IMG/VR virus record: IMGVR_UViG_3300047409_000485
Span: 1-39,982 of that record
Length of the DNA: 39,982 bases
From: a virus
Reading direction: 5' to 3' (one strand)
This document shows, piece after piece, positions 31,132 to 38,581 of this stretch (position 1 is the first letter of the stretch; each line of letters starts with the position of its first letter). The notes under the pieces were generated by a model. The model searched no databases, was not told the origin of the DNA, and was given only the letters and a program-made list of their open reading frames with translations. The translations under genes and the position numbers were made by a program.

Positions 31132-31331
31132 TGACCACCACTATCGAATGGGCGCCGACCAGCATCGCCGCCATTCTGGCCATGCACGACAAATCCGTCG
31201 GACTGGCCTATGAGGTCGGCCGCGCGTTCGTGCTCGAGGGCCTGCCGACTGAGCCCAACCCCTTCACAAGCAACCCCAGCCTGGCAGCGGCCTATGAGCG
31301 CGGCGTGCGGGCCATGCCGGAGGAGGCATGA
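31131..31331 (+). CDS. Hypothetical 66-aa protein
   Basis: A small acidic protein with helices AAILAMHDKSVGLAYEVGRA and SLAAAYERGVRAMPEEA. Not recognised. Overlaps its neighbours on both sides (TAATG and ATGA), so it is part of the Gp157 transcript. Confidence 0.55.
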   Translation: MTTTIEWAPTSIAAILAMHDKSVGLAYEVGRAFVLEGLPTEPNPFTSNPSLAAAYERGVRAMPEEA

Positions 31332-31699
31332 CCGCCACCAACGGCATCGCCACCACCACCGTTGAGGGCCTCGTCGAAGCCACCAACGCCAACGGCATCA
31401 AAGTCCGCGGGGATTGGTTGAACCGCTCAGCCTTCGGCACCACGCTCGAGCTGCCGACGAAAGGCGCCTACGTGCGCGCCCAGGTCGACGGCCGCGGCTA
31501 TATCAAGAGCCTCGAGACCATCTCGGCGCCCGCCGCTGGCGCCCGCACCGAGCGCGACGAGACCATCAGCAGGTTGGCCGTCCTGAAGGCGGCGGCGAAC
31601 TTCCTGGGTCAGCTCAGCCAGACACGCGAGGACGTGAGGTCGGAGCACGTGATCGTGTTGGCAGATCGCTGGCTCGACTGGGTCGCGAAGGCAGACTGA
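31328..31699 (+). CDS. OB-fold-like protein, possible ssDNA binder
   Basis: A 123-aa protein. Residues about 10-65 read as a five-stranded barrel (TTVEGLVEATNANGIKVRGD, TTLELPTKGAYVRAQVDGRG, YIKSLETI). The C-terminal 50 residues are helical and end DRWLDWVAKAD. The layout resembles small OB-fold proteins of phage early operons. Single-strand binding would suit a phage with RecT but no recognised SSB; this is inference. Last gene of the operon; ATGA overlap with the previous gene. Confidence 0.5.
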   Translation: MTATNGIATTTVEGLVEATNANGIKVRGDWLNRSAFGTTLELPTKGAYVRAQVDGRGYIKSLETISAPAAGARTERDETISRLAVLKAAANFLGQLSQTREDVRSEHVIVLADRWLDWVAKAD

Positions 31700-31750
31700 A
31701 ACCACAACATGGAGTGGTCGAAGGGGTTTCAGGCCCCAACCGGCTGTGTT

Positions 31751-31787
31751 AAAAATGAGCGACCCGCTCTGCAAAAGCGAGTCGCTC
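31751..31787 (-). terminator. Rho-independent terminator of the small RNA
   Basis: On the minus strand GAGCGAC (31787-31781) pairs with GTCGCTC (31763-31757), with inner pairing CGCT/AGCG, and the stem is followed by ATTTTT. On the plus strand the stem lacks a T-tract. It also separates the small RNA from the Gp157 operon. Confidence 0.7.
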
Positions 31788-31941
31788 AAACAGTTCCCTC
31801 GGAAGCCGAAACGGGGCTTCGGGAAACCCTGGTCTGACTGTAACCCTACGGGGTTAGCCAAGGCATGAACAAGCCCCGCGGAGGTTGCTCCGGCGGGGCT
31901 TATCCATTCCTGCGAGGTTGACACCCGGACGCAGAGAACAC
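31751..31941 (-). ncRNA. Candidate structured small RNA, about 190 nt
   Basis: A minus-strand unit between a promoter (-35 TTGACA at 31975) and a terminator (31787-31751). It can form four hairpins in series: AAGCCCCGC-GGAG/CTCC-GCGGGGCTT (31901-31871), TAACCC/GGGTTA (31856-31841), GAAGCC/GGCTTC (31820-31802), and the terminator stem. The only frame inside is a 17-codon one with a poorly spaced start, so I favour a non-coding RNA. It is transcribed from the lysogeny region, antisense to nothing annotated. It could be a regulator of phage or host mRNAs. Confidence 0.5.
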
Positions 31942-31975
31942 TTCCGATTTATCGGAAGGCGACCGGACGTGTCAA
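31941..31975 (-). promoter_or_regulatory. Promoter of the small RNA with an overlapping palindrome
   Basis: A consensus -35 TTGACA (31975-31970) is followed after 16 bases by GATAAA (31953-31948). The inverted repeat CTTCCGAT-TT-ATCGGAAG (31941-31958) covers the -10 box, a likely operator. The start of transcription would fall near 31941. The -10 box is only a partial match. Confidence 0.5.
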
Positions 31976-32033
31976 GCCATGGCGTGGTCGATCGCTCCTC
32001 GCAGGACCCAACCCTCTTGGAAAGGTCCTGTTC

Positions 32034-32231
32034 ATGTCCCAACGAACGTACAAACCGGGCGAGCCGGCACCCGTCTCTTCGCAGGTGGGGATCGTCGGTC
32101 CGCGCGGCGGTCCCACGGGCCAGGAGCGCACGGTCATTCAAGGCAAGCCGTTGCCGCCGACGCCCAAGCCCGGCCAGGGCTACGTCGTGGTCGACCCCAC
32201 ACGTAACGGCGCCGGCAAGCCCAAGAAGTAA
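32034..32231 (+). CDS. YjzC-like small protein
   Basis: A 65-aa protein: SQRTYKPGEPAPVSSQVGIV, then GPRGGPTGQERTVIQGKPLP and TPKPGQGYVVVDPT. The YKPGExAPvSgqy...vkGepLPPTPKPGxxY pattern resembles the YjzC-like family of small bacterial proteins, whose function is unknown. GGAAAGG lies 11 bases upstream of the ATG. It is a single gene with its own hairpin terminator, on the strand opposite to the lysis genes, so it is likely a lysogen-expressed moron. Confidence 0.6.
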   Translation: MSQRTYKPGEPAPVSSQVGIVGPRGGPTGQERTVIQGKPLPPTPKPGQGYVVVDPTRNGAGKPKK

Positions 32232-32242
32232 CTAGCCAGGCC

Positions 32243-32269
32243 CGGCCCGCGGTCGGAGGACGCGGGCCG
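32243..32269 (+). terminator. Terminator-like hairpin after the YjzC-like gene
   Basis: CGGCCCGCG (32243-32251) and CGCGGGCCG (32261-32269) form a perfect 9-bp stem with a 9-nt loop, followed by TTCTC. It lies between convergent genes and may serve both strands. Confidence 0.55.
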
Positions 32270-32299
32270 TTCTCACTTCGCGCCTTAAGAAATAGGCGG

Positions 32300-32560
32300 T
32301 CACTCTGGCCCTCGACCACGCCGCCCGCCCAGGTACACCGCCAGCGCGCCGATGATCGCCGCGAACGACGTCGATAGCACCTGCGTTGCGTTCTCTGACA
32401 GGCCCGACCCGGCGCTGAAGATGGCGTCGTACAGCACGGCAAACGTGAACGTGCACATGGCCAGCACGATGCCCGCTGCCAGCACCACCGCCACCAGGTC
32501 GCGCCCGCGCTGAGTCGGATCGTCCTTATGCGGCGGTTCGGGTGGCTGCTCCTCGGTCAT
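32300..32560 (-). CDS. Small two-helix membrane protein (holin-like)
   Basis: An 86-aa protein. A polar Pro/Glu-rich N-terminus precedes two hydrophobic segments (about residues 22-46 and 62-79) and a charged end GGRRGRGPE. Size and topology fit a holin, the pore-former that times lysis. It is the last of four consecutive small membrane proteins after a putative cell-wall peptidase gene, so it is one candidate among four. ATGA overlap with the upstream gene. Confidence 0.6.
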   Translation of the reverse strand: MTEEQPPEPPHKDDPTQRGRDLVAVVLAAGIVLAMCTFTFAVLYDAIFSAGSGLSENATQVLSTSFAAIIGALAVYLGGRRGRGPE

Positions 32561-32772
32561 CGCGATTGGAGCAGGCCCTGGATGTTCTGGCCCTGGTTGA
32601 TGGTGACCAGCAGTAGGCCGCCGATGACGATCCAGATCAGCACGATCTGAATCCTGACCTCGCGCGGGACCTCGCTCTTGCCGCGCGAGGCGAGCAGGAC
32701 CACCGCCTGGGCGAGCACGCCGCCGATGAAGCCGGCGAACAACGGCGACGACTCGGCCACGAGCCAGGTCAT
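32557..32772 (-). CDS. Small two-helix membrane protein
   Basis: A 71-aa protein with hydrophobic segments at about residues 10-28 (LFAGFIGGVLAQAVVLLASR) and 41-58 (RIQIVLIWIVIGGLLLVTIN), a short basic loop SRGKSEVPREV between them. Holin-like topology. Part of the four-gene membrane-protein series. Confidence 0.6.
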   Translation of the reverse strand: MTWLVAESSPLFAGFIGGVLAQAVVLLASRGKSEVPREVRIQIVLIWIVIGGLLLVTINQGQNIQGLLQSR

Positions 32773-32792
32773 GAGTCCGAGCAGCGCGTTAC

Positions 32793-32972
32793 TCAGCTGC
32801 GCGTCTCCTTGCCGAAGATGAACCCGACCGTGGTGCCGATGATCACGAGCGCCGCCTTCGTCGACTCGTCACTGACGGGCGCGAGCACGATCCACGTCAT
32901 CGCCAGGATCAGCACCAGGGCCAGCATCGCCGCTACCAGGATCCTGACCAGGCGGATGTGTGTCTCGGTCAT
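32793..32972 (-). CDS. Small two-helix membrane protein, 59 aa
   Basis: Starts MTETHIRLVRILVAAMLALV, has a first membrane segment to about residue 31 and a second at about 40-54 (ALVIIGTTVGFIFGKET). The GKETRS ending resembles membrane proteins that share a helical hairpin with a charged tail. A Trp-Ile-Val-Leu loop lies between. Second of the four-gene membrane series. Confidence 0.6.
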   Translation of the reverse strand: MTETHIRLVRILVAAMLALVLILAMTWIVLAPVSDESTKAALVIIGTTVGFIFGKETRS

Positions 32973-32988
32973 CGCCGCCTAGGCGAGG

Positions 32989-33141
32989 TCAGAGGAGCCG
33001 TGCGATCGCGAGTGCGCCGATCAATCCAAAGACCACCGTCGCGCTCGACGGCAGGACGCCAACCACGCCCAGGATGCACAACAGAACAACGATTACGGCA
33101 ATCAGCCAGCCAATGGTGATGACGGGTGGTGAGAACTGCAC
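32989..33141 (-). CDS. Small two-helix membrane protein, 50 aa
   Basis: A 50-aa protein starting with GTG, preceded at a good distance by AAGGGGG. Two hydrophobic segments (about residues 8-28 and 32-49) with a short PSSA turn occupy nearly the entire protein. It follows the putative peptidase gene by 12 bases, so it is the peptidase-proximal holin candidate. Confidence 0.6.
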   Translation of the reverse strand: MQFSPPVITIGWLIAVIVVLLCILGVVGVLPSSATVVFGLIGALAIARLL

Positions 33142-33153
33142 AGATGTGCCCCC

Positions 33154-33819
33154 TTATCTGACCAGCGAGACGACGTTGAACGGGCCCAAGCGCTCGTAGT
33201 CCGAGCGCGCCAGCACGTCGTTGACACCCATCCAGCCTGGCCCCGAGTTGGCGATCCACAGGTCGGCGCCGACGCGGCCGCGCACGCCCACCCAGTGGTT
33301 CCAGACGCTGCCCGACATCAGGCTGACCGTCTCGGCGGCCAGGGCGTAGGTCTCGTTAAAGCTGAGCCACGCCTGCTCGGCCTCGACGCCGTACGTCGCG
33401 AACACGTCGATCAGCGCCTGGCCTGGACCATCGACGTTCGTCAGGCCCCAGGTCGGATTGATCTGCTCGGGCCGGCCGATCTTGTCCACCGCGCACCACT
33501 CGTCGCAGCGCGGGTCGAGCCCGGTCGCGCGCAGCACCCAACTGGTCGCGCACGCCGAGCACGTCCAGGACGTGGACTGCCGCGGCATGAGTGTGTTCGG
33601 ATCGAAACGGTCCCACCACTCGGGGCCGCCGGCCGGGCCAGCCTCGCTGGTGAGCAGGTAGTTGACCGACTCGAGCGGCGCGAGCGTGGGGTTGAGCGCG
33701 AGAATCTGCGCCTCGACCGAACCTTCCCCAGTCCAATGGCCCTCGAGCATCGCCTTGAGCGAGGCGGTCATGATCGACTGCTGCTGCGACAGGACGTCCA
33801 GGTCCTCGGCGACGGTCAC
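33154..33819 (-). CDS. Papain/C39-like cysteine peptidase, candidate endolysin
   Basis: A 221-aa protein. The N-terminal 50 residues form a helical domain (LSQQQSIMTASLKAMLEG, HWTGEGSVEAQILALNP) that is also found in the preceding 64-aa protein. The rest looks like a papain/C39-type peptidase: QSTSWTCSACATSWVLR with a Gln and the candidate nucleophile Cys, WNHWVGVRGRVG with the His, and LWIANSGPGWMGVND with the Asn/Asp position. Cell-wall cleavage or virion maturation are both possible. Neighbouring holin-like genes favour lysis. Starts with GTG overlapping the previous stop (GTGA). Confidence 0.6.
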   Translation of the reverse strand: MTVAEDLDVLSQQQSIMTASLKAMLEGHWTGEGSVEAQILALNPTLAPLESVNYLLTSEAGPAGGPEWWDRFDPNTLMPRQSTSWTCSACATSWVLRATGLDPRCDEWCAVDKIGRPEQINPTWGLTNVDGPGQALIDVFATYGVEAEQAWLSFNETYALAAETVSLMSGSVWNHWVGVRGRVGADLWIANSGPGWMGVNDVLARSDYERLGPFNVVSLVR

Positions 33820-34010
33820 AGCTCGCTCTGCACCACGGGCGCATCAACATCGAGCGTTCCCTGAAGTTGGGGGTCGAGGGCGTACAAAAACGCTTCGACA
33901 CTTGTCGGGCCGCCTGTCCAACGGCCGGCCAATGCGGCCACGAGCGCCTGGGTGAACAGGCTCTGCTGTTGCTGCAACGTGGTGATCTGGGCCTGCTCGT
34001 CGTCCGTCAC
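33816..34010 (-). CDS. 64-aa paralogue of the peptidase N-terminal domain
   Basis: The sequence LQQQQSLFTQALVAALAGRW, then TGGPTSVEAFLYALDPQL, aligns residue by residue with the N-terminal domain of the adjacent peptidase (LSQQQSIMTASLKAMLEGHW, then TGEGSVEAQILALNPTL). It lacks the catalytic part. It may be a stand-alone structural or targeting partner that arose by tandem duplication. GTG start overlapping the preceding stop. Confidence 0.65.
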   Translation of the reverse strand: MTDDEQAQITTLQQQQSLFTQALVAALAGRWTGGPTSVEAFLYALDPQLQGTLDVDAPVVQSEL

Positions 34011-34594
34011 TCGGGCACCCCCACGATATGGTCGCCGTCCGCGCTCAGGTAGGACGGCACATAGCGCATCAGGTTGTCGTACTCGCTCACGTCGAGGCTG
34101 GCGACCGCGTACGGGTCGGTCACGCCCCCGCTCGGCAGCATGCCCACGATCGCGCGGCTGGTCGGGTCATAGATCACCTCGAGTAGTGGCGAGGCCTCGG
34201 CGGCGGTGGGCGCGGCGAGCAGCTTCGTCTCCGCGTCATCCTGTTGCCAGCGGCCCATGCCGTCGGTGCGATTGCATTGCAGACGCACGTGCGCGGCCGG
34301 CGTAGCGTCCCTGCGGCGAGCTGGGACCGAACCACACGGACAGCCGTCGCGGGTGACCTTGTCCACGAACATCTGCTGGACGTGTTCAGGCGCCGCCCCG
34401 CCGCCGACCGGATGGGTCGACACGGCCCCGCAGCCATCCGGGCAGGCGAGCACGATGCCGTGATGGTTGTCGGTGCCGTCGATGTTCTTGGCCCACTGGA
34501 CCTCGGCGGCGGGGATGGTGCCGCTGTGGCCAAGCTCGTCGAACACGACTTCGATATCGCCGTTTGGCAAGAAGGTAACCGGGCGTACGCTCAT
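34007..34594 (-). CDS. Hypothetical virion-region protein with Cys/His cluster
   Basis: A 195-aa protein. An N-terminal beta segment (VTFLPNGDIEVVFDELGHSG) is followed by IVLACPDGCGAVSTHPVGGG and later DGCPCG, a possible zinc site, then RLQCNRTDGMGRWQQDD. The C-terminal 80 residues are mixed (LLEVIYDPTSRAIVGMLPSG). ATG at 34594 is chosen for its AGGAGG 8 bases upstream. Function unknown; its place between the fibre and the peptidase suggests a tail or fibre-associated role. Confidence 0.55.
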   Translation of the reverse strand: MSVRPVTFLPNGDIEVVFDELGHSGTIPAAEVQWAKNIDGTDNHHGIVLACPDGCGAVSTHPVGGGAAPEHVQQMFVDKVTRDGCPCGSVPARRRDATPAAHVRLQCNRTDGMGRWQQDDAETKLLAAPTAAEASPLLEVIYDPTSRAIVGMLPSGGVTDPYAVASLDVSEYDNLMRYVPSYLSADGDHIVGVPE

Positions 34595-34607
34595 CGCATC
34601 GCTCCTC

Positions 34608-35798
34608 CTAGTTCGCCTCGACGACGATGTTGCTGCCAGCACCCGAGTTCACCACGTGGAACGGCCCCGCCGCAGAGACGGAAGTCGCACCCCGGCACGC
34701 CTTGGCCCCGATAATGTCAATTGACCCGCCGGTGGAATTGACGTTCGCCCACGTCCCGACCCAGGTCACCGTCGGCGTGATCGGCTTGATCGCCTTGTAC
34801 GGGAACCCGACGCGCGCCACCCCAGCACCCCCCGCAACGCCGCTGATGATCAGATTGCCGCCCGCATCGCCGTCCAGGCGTTCGTAGTAGCGCAGACACC
34901 GCGCCAGGTCATCGGCCGGATGGAGCGGGGCGTAATCGGCCGCCACCGAGCCGACCACCAGCATGGCATTGTCGAGATACGCCGTGCAGGAGGCCTTGAG
35001 GGACACCGCGACCCCGATGATCGTCGCCCCGGCGACGACCGTGAAGGTCGTCGTGAGCGTCCGATACGTCCCGTCGCCAGGATGCGATGTGGTGGCCGTG
35101 TAGGTCCAGGCAGTCCCGTCGTAGTACGCGAGATTGACCGCGTTGGGCGTCGCCGTGCGCACGCGGACCGAAAAGGTCATCGTGCGCCCACGCATCTGGC
35201 GGGCCAGGTCGTCCGGGTAGGTCTGATTGATGATGGTCTGACCGGCCCCGCTGCCGAGCACAAACGTGGCGGCCATGCAGTACACGCTGCCGTCCGTGTT
35301 GGCCGAGTCGGCGGCGACGGACAACGTGTCCGTGCCGGCCAACAGCAAGGCCCATCGATCTGCCGATGGCAGCCCATTCGTGGTGAATGGGCCGTTGCCG
35401 CGCTGCCAGATCTCGAACCCGCCATTCGTCAGCAAATTCAGCCGCGCCGTATCGGTGCCGAGTTTGACGTTGGTGACCGAGCGATCGGCGAGCATCGCCG
35501 TCGTGATCGTGCCCGTGTCGCCAGTGGTCACGATGGGCGCAGCTGGACCACCCGCACGAGACGCCTTGACGCCCGTGCCGTCCACCTGGAGGAGCACCGT
35601 CGTGCCGTCGGCGGCGTACATGATGCAGTCCTTGCTGCCCACCCCCGCGTTCTTGATCGTCTGGGCGTAGGCCGCCGCGTCGTTGATCCCGGTCAGGCTG
35701 ATCGGGATATTGCGCAGCCCGCTCAGGTTTTCGGTGAGCTGCGCGACGTGCTCGGCGAGCGCGTCGTCACCGTTCTGCGGCGTGACAAAACTCGCCAT
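34608..35798 (-). CDS. Tail fibre / receptor-binding protein with CBM-like domain
   Basis: A 396-aa protein. The N-terminus includes a short helical segment (DALAEHVAQLTENLSGLRNI) and a fibre-like strand region (GTITTAMLADRSVTNVKLGT). Residues about 120-295 begin NLLTNGGFEIWQRGNGPFTT and show the jelly-roll pattern of carbohydrate-binding modules (CBM4/9-like): RTMTFSVRVRTATPNAVNLA, YRTLTTTFTVVAGATIIGVA. The C-terminus (SAAGPFHVVNSGAGSNIVVE) ends as a beta-rich tip. Phage fibres with such modules bind cell-surface sugars. Fibre assignment is by architecture and position. Confidence 0.7.
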   Translation of the reverse strand: MASFVTPQNGDDALAEHVAQLTENLSGLRNIPISLTGINDAAAYAQTIKNAGVGSKDCIMYAADGTTVLLQVDGTGVKASRAGGPAAPIVTTGDTGTITTAMLADRSVTNVKLGTDTARLNLLTNGGFEIWQRGNGPFTTNGLPSADRWALLLAGTDTLSVAADSANTDGSVYCMAATFVLGSGAGQTIINQTYPDDLARQMRGRTMTFSVRVRTATPNAVNLAYYDGTAWTYTATTSHPGDGTYRTLTTTFTVVAGATIIGVAVSLKASCTAYLDNAMLVVGSVAADYAPLHPADDLARCLRYYERLDGDAGGNLIISGVAGGAGVARVGFPYKAIKPITPTVTWVGTWANVNSTGGSIDIIGAKACRGATSVSAAGPFHVVNSGAGSNIVVEAN

Positions 35799-35812
35799 TC
35801 AGTGGACTCCTC

Positions 35813-37714
35813 TCAGGCCCATACCTTGTTGGCCTCGCCATACTCCGTCAGATCACCCCAGCGCCAGCGTGTGCCGCCGCTGGTGGCCAGCACCGCGGCC
35901 TGAAAATCGACCGTCAGCACGCGCCGACTCTGGGCGTCGCCGAGCGTCGCCTCAACCTCCGTGAACACCTCGCCGGCCGCGACGAACACCGACAGCGGCG
36001 TGCCCTCCTCGTCGAGCATGGGCACCGGGCCGATGCGCTGCAAGCGCGCCAAACGCCGCCGCGTCGTCTTGATCGAACGGCCCTCGACGGCGCCGTCACT
36101 CGCGCGCACGGCCGCGCCCACCACGAGCTGGTAGGCGCGCACCTCGAGCAGGTCGGGCCGCGGGATCACCCGCGTCGAGCGTTTTCGCACAATCGGCGGC
36201 GTGGCGGTCGTACCGCTCAGCGCGTGGCGCAGGATGTAGCGGCTGGCCAGGATCGTTTGCGGTGGGTGCAGCATCGACCGCGGGTTGCTCGTGAAGGTAC
36301 CGATCGGCGTGAACGTGGCCGCGCCATCGGTCGCCACGCTCAGCGCGTCCTGGGTGCTGCCGCTGGTGTTCTCCGTCTCGGCCACGATCTCGCGCACGAA
36401 CTTGGGCATCGAGTCGTCGCCGTGGTCCTCCTCCGGCTCGTCGTACTGCGCGCTCGTGGTGAAGCGGTACAGCCGTGCCTGGCGCAGGTCGCGGTACGCC
36501 GAATCGAGCGGCAGGTGGGCCCAGCGCAGCTCGCGCGTGCCGCCGCCCGTGGTGACGGCCAGCCACAACCGCGGATTCATGCTCACCAGGCCGCTGGTGT
36601 GCAGCGCCGTCACCTTCAGGCCCGGCAGATAGATCGGCGAGACGAACCACACCAGTGGGCCGAAGCGGTCGTTCGCGGTCGCCTCACGCGCCTTGCACAG
36701 CCAGGTGTTGGTGCCGTCGTAGATCGCCGCCCACAGCCACGGGCCGTGCTTGGCCAGCGCGGTCACGTAGCCGCTCATCGGGCACTGTCTGGGCAACTGG
36801 GCCGACCAGCCGCACTCCTGGACCAGGCCGTACGCGTCGCCGGCGGCGCCCACGGCGCGCACGCGGTAGAGCGTGTAGCCGCCGTTGAGGTACACCCAGC
36901 CGTCCATGGCCAGCGTGGCGCGGCCGTTGCTGTCCATGACCAGTTTTTCGATATCCGGCGTCAGGTTGGGCGCCGTGCCGTCCGAGCCGAAGTCGAACAG
37001 GCCGCCGGTGGTGCCCACGTAGGCGTGGTAGCGCGTGGCGACCATCGAGCGGATCGGGTAACTGCCGATGGTGATCGCGCTCTGCCAGTCCGTGTCCAGG
37101 CGTGCGTTGGCCGCCACGTAGGTCAGGCCCGTCGGGGTGGCCCCTTCGCCGACCAACCGCAACGAGTTGCCGGTACCGGTGTTCCACCAGACCGTGGTCA
37201 GCTTGCCGCGCTGCACGGCGCCGGCCGTCATCGCGTTCGTCCACGCCCCGCCGCTCGGTTTTTCCCAGATGTTGCCGCTGGTGCGGCCGCCCACGATCAG
37301 GCTGGACTTCCAGGGAACGATGCTCACGGCGGCGAAAGCTGCCCCCAGGTCCTGGTCCTGGACGGCCGGGTCGCTGCCGTTCGGGATGCGATAGGCGTAC
37401 CGCCCGCCGACCACGTACAGGTGGCCGTCCTGCTCGGCGAACTGCTCGAGGTCGGCGCCCGGCACGCTCGGCAGCGTCATCGCGGTGACCTGGGCGCCGG
37501 GCATGATCACGCCCTCGCTGGTGTCGGCATTCAGCCCCCAGCCGCGGCCGTCGCCCCAGTCGGCGGTATTGAGCGGGTCGAGCTGCACCTGGGCCTGCTG
37601 GCCACGGACCTGGGGCACAAAGGTGGCCGTGTACTGGCGCGTGCCGTCCAGGCGACGTGCGCGGTAGCTCAGGCCGTCGATGCGCAGCTCAAACGGAAAA
37701 CTGACCGGTGGCAC
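35813..37714 (-). CDS. Large beta-rich tail protein (tail-tube/hub candidate)
   Basis: A 633-aa protein, beta-rich throughout. Between about residues 75 and 400 repeated blade-like units occur (GADLEQFAEQDGHLYVVGGR, GPWLWAAIYDGTNTWLCKAR), suggesting a propeller. The last 200 residues are another beta domain with a basic patch (VRKRSTRVIPRPDLLEVRAY). Its size, location between connector and fibre, and the lack of a tape measure fit the long tail tubular protein (T7 gp12-like role) of podoviruses. The likeness is one of position and fold type, not of recognised sequence. Confidence 0.55.
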   Translation of the reverse strand: MPPVSFPFELRIDGLSYRARRLDGTRQYTATFVPQVRGQQAQVQLDPLNTADWGDGRGWGLNADTSEGVIMPGAQVTAMTLPSVPGADLEQFAEQDGHLYVVGGRYAYRIPNGSDPAVQDQDLGAAFAAVSIVPWKSSLIVGGRTSGNIWEKPSGGAWTNAMTAGAVQRGKLTTVWWNTGTGNSLRLVGEGATPTGLTYVAANARLDTDWQSAITIGSYPIRSMVATRYHAYVGTTGGLFDFGSDGTAPNLTPDIEKLVMDSNGRATLAMDGWVYLNGGYTLYRVRAVGAAGDAYGLVQECGWSAQLPRQCPMSGYVTALAKHGPWLWAAIYDGTNTWLCKAREATANDRFGPLVWFVSPIYLPGLKVTALHTSGLVSMNPRLWLAVTTGGGTRELRWAHLPLDSAYRDLRQARLYRFTTSAQYDEPEEDHGDDSMPKFVREIVAETENTSGSTQDALSVATDGAATFTPIGTFTSNPRSMLHPPQTILASRYILRHALSGTTATPPIVRKRSTRVIPRPDLLEVRAYQLVVGAAVRASDGAVEGRSIKTTRRRLARLQRIGPVPMLDEEGTPLSVFVAAGEVFTEVEATLGDAQSRRVLTVDFQAAVLATSGGTRWRWGDLTEYGEANKVWA

Positions 37715-37717
37715 GCG

Positions 37718-38581
37718 CTAGCCGTCGCCCATGACCGTGCCCCAGTAGCCCTCTTTCGGCCCCCACCCGGACGACCACCCGCCCCCGGTCGCCGGCTGGC
37801 GGTGGTCCAGGTGGTTCAACTTGAGCACGTTGGCCTTGAGTCGCTGGCGCTGTGCGAGCGCGTCGTAGCGGTTGCCGTCCGGTCCACTGGCCAGTGCGGC
37901 ATAGGCGTGCGCCAGGGCGACCGTCACGACCACCTCCGGATGGTGCAGGTGCTCGTCGGTGTCGTTGACCAGGCCGACCGAGGACGCGCCCCACACGCCG
38001 CCAACCTTGATGAACGTGTCCGACGGACGGAACACCTCGAGCAGCGCGGCGTCGCCGGTCGCGAGTGTCGGGTAGACCTGCAGGCTGAGCGTCCCGCCGG
38101 CGCGCACGGCGTCGTAGCCGCCGCGGGCGTACGGGTTGAGCGTGGCGTCGACGGCCGGCGCGTACAGCTCGCGCACCGCGTCAGGATCGAGCCAGTCCTC
38201 GTACGTGCTCAGGCTGTAGCTCGGCTGAGCGTCGACCCCCGTGATGTCCAGACGGTGCGGCGCCCACAGTTCACTCAACGCTCGGTTGAGGCACGCGCGC
38301 GCGCCTATCCAGCCGTCGTCGTCGTCAGGCGGCAACAGTCGGCTGATCTCGACCTGCACGCCCGCCGCGACCGGTGCCGAAAACCCCGGCACCACGGCCA
38401 GCTCGCCGCTCGTTAGATTGAGCGCGGATTCGGCCGTCACCCGACCCAGTTCACCCGCGCACGCGCCGTCGGCCGGCATGACCCAGGCGTGCAGGTAGCG
38501 GCTGTCGTTGAGCGCCGTCCGGAGCTGGCGCGAGACGATGCTCGTACCCGCCGCGTTGCCGACGCTGGTCGTGCTCACCAC
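37718..38581 (-). CDS. Head-tail connector / neck protein candidate
   Basis: A 287-aa protein, GTG start. The N-terminal 100 residues resemble phage neck-domain proteins (SVGNAAGTSIVSRQLRTALN, ESALNLTSGELAVVPGFSAP), followed by helices with a possible tail-adaptor shape (DDGWIGARACLNRALSELWA). The C-terminal end is Gly/Trp-rich (GGGWSSGWGPKEGYWGTVMG). Upstream, the same frame continues open without a standard start for about 20 codons of basic sequence (RRSLRHTRRLLLRSLHSLTV), so the annotated start may be too short. Confidence 0.6.
   Translation of the reverse strand: MVSTTSVGNAAGTSIVSRQLRTALNDSRYLHAWVMPADGACAGELGRVTAESALNLTSGELAVVPGFSAPVAAGVQVEISRLLPPDDDDGWIGARACLNRALSELWAPHRLDITGVDAQPSYSLSTYEDWLDPDAVRELYAPAVDATLNPYARGGYDAVRAGGTLSLQVYPTLATGDAALLEVFRPSDTFIKVGGVWGASSVGLVNDTDEHLHHPEVVVTVALAHAYAALASGPDGNRYDALAQRQRLKANVLKLNHLDHRQPATGGGWSSGWGPKEGYWGTVMGDG

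Noticed and set aside
31861-31911. 17-codon peptide gene inside the small RNA
   Set aside because: The ATG at 31907 has AGGA almost touching it, the codons coincide with a stable stem-loop, and no coupling to another gene exists.
36224-38416. 730-codon plus-strand open frame across the tail and connector genes
   Set aside because: Length alone is impressive, but composition is Arg/His/Ala/Gln-rich as expected for antisense of GC-rich genes, and it covers parts of two genes that have sound features.
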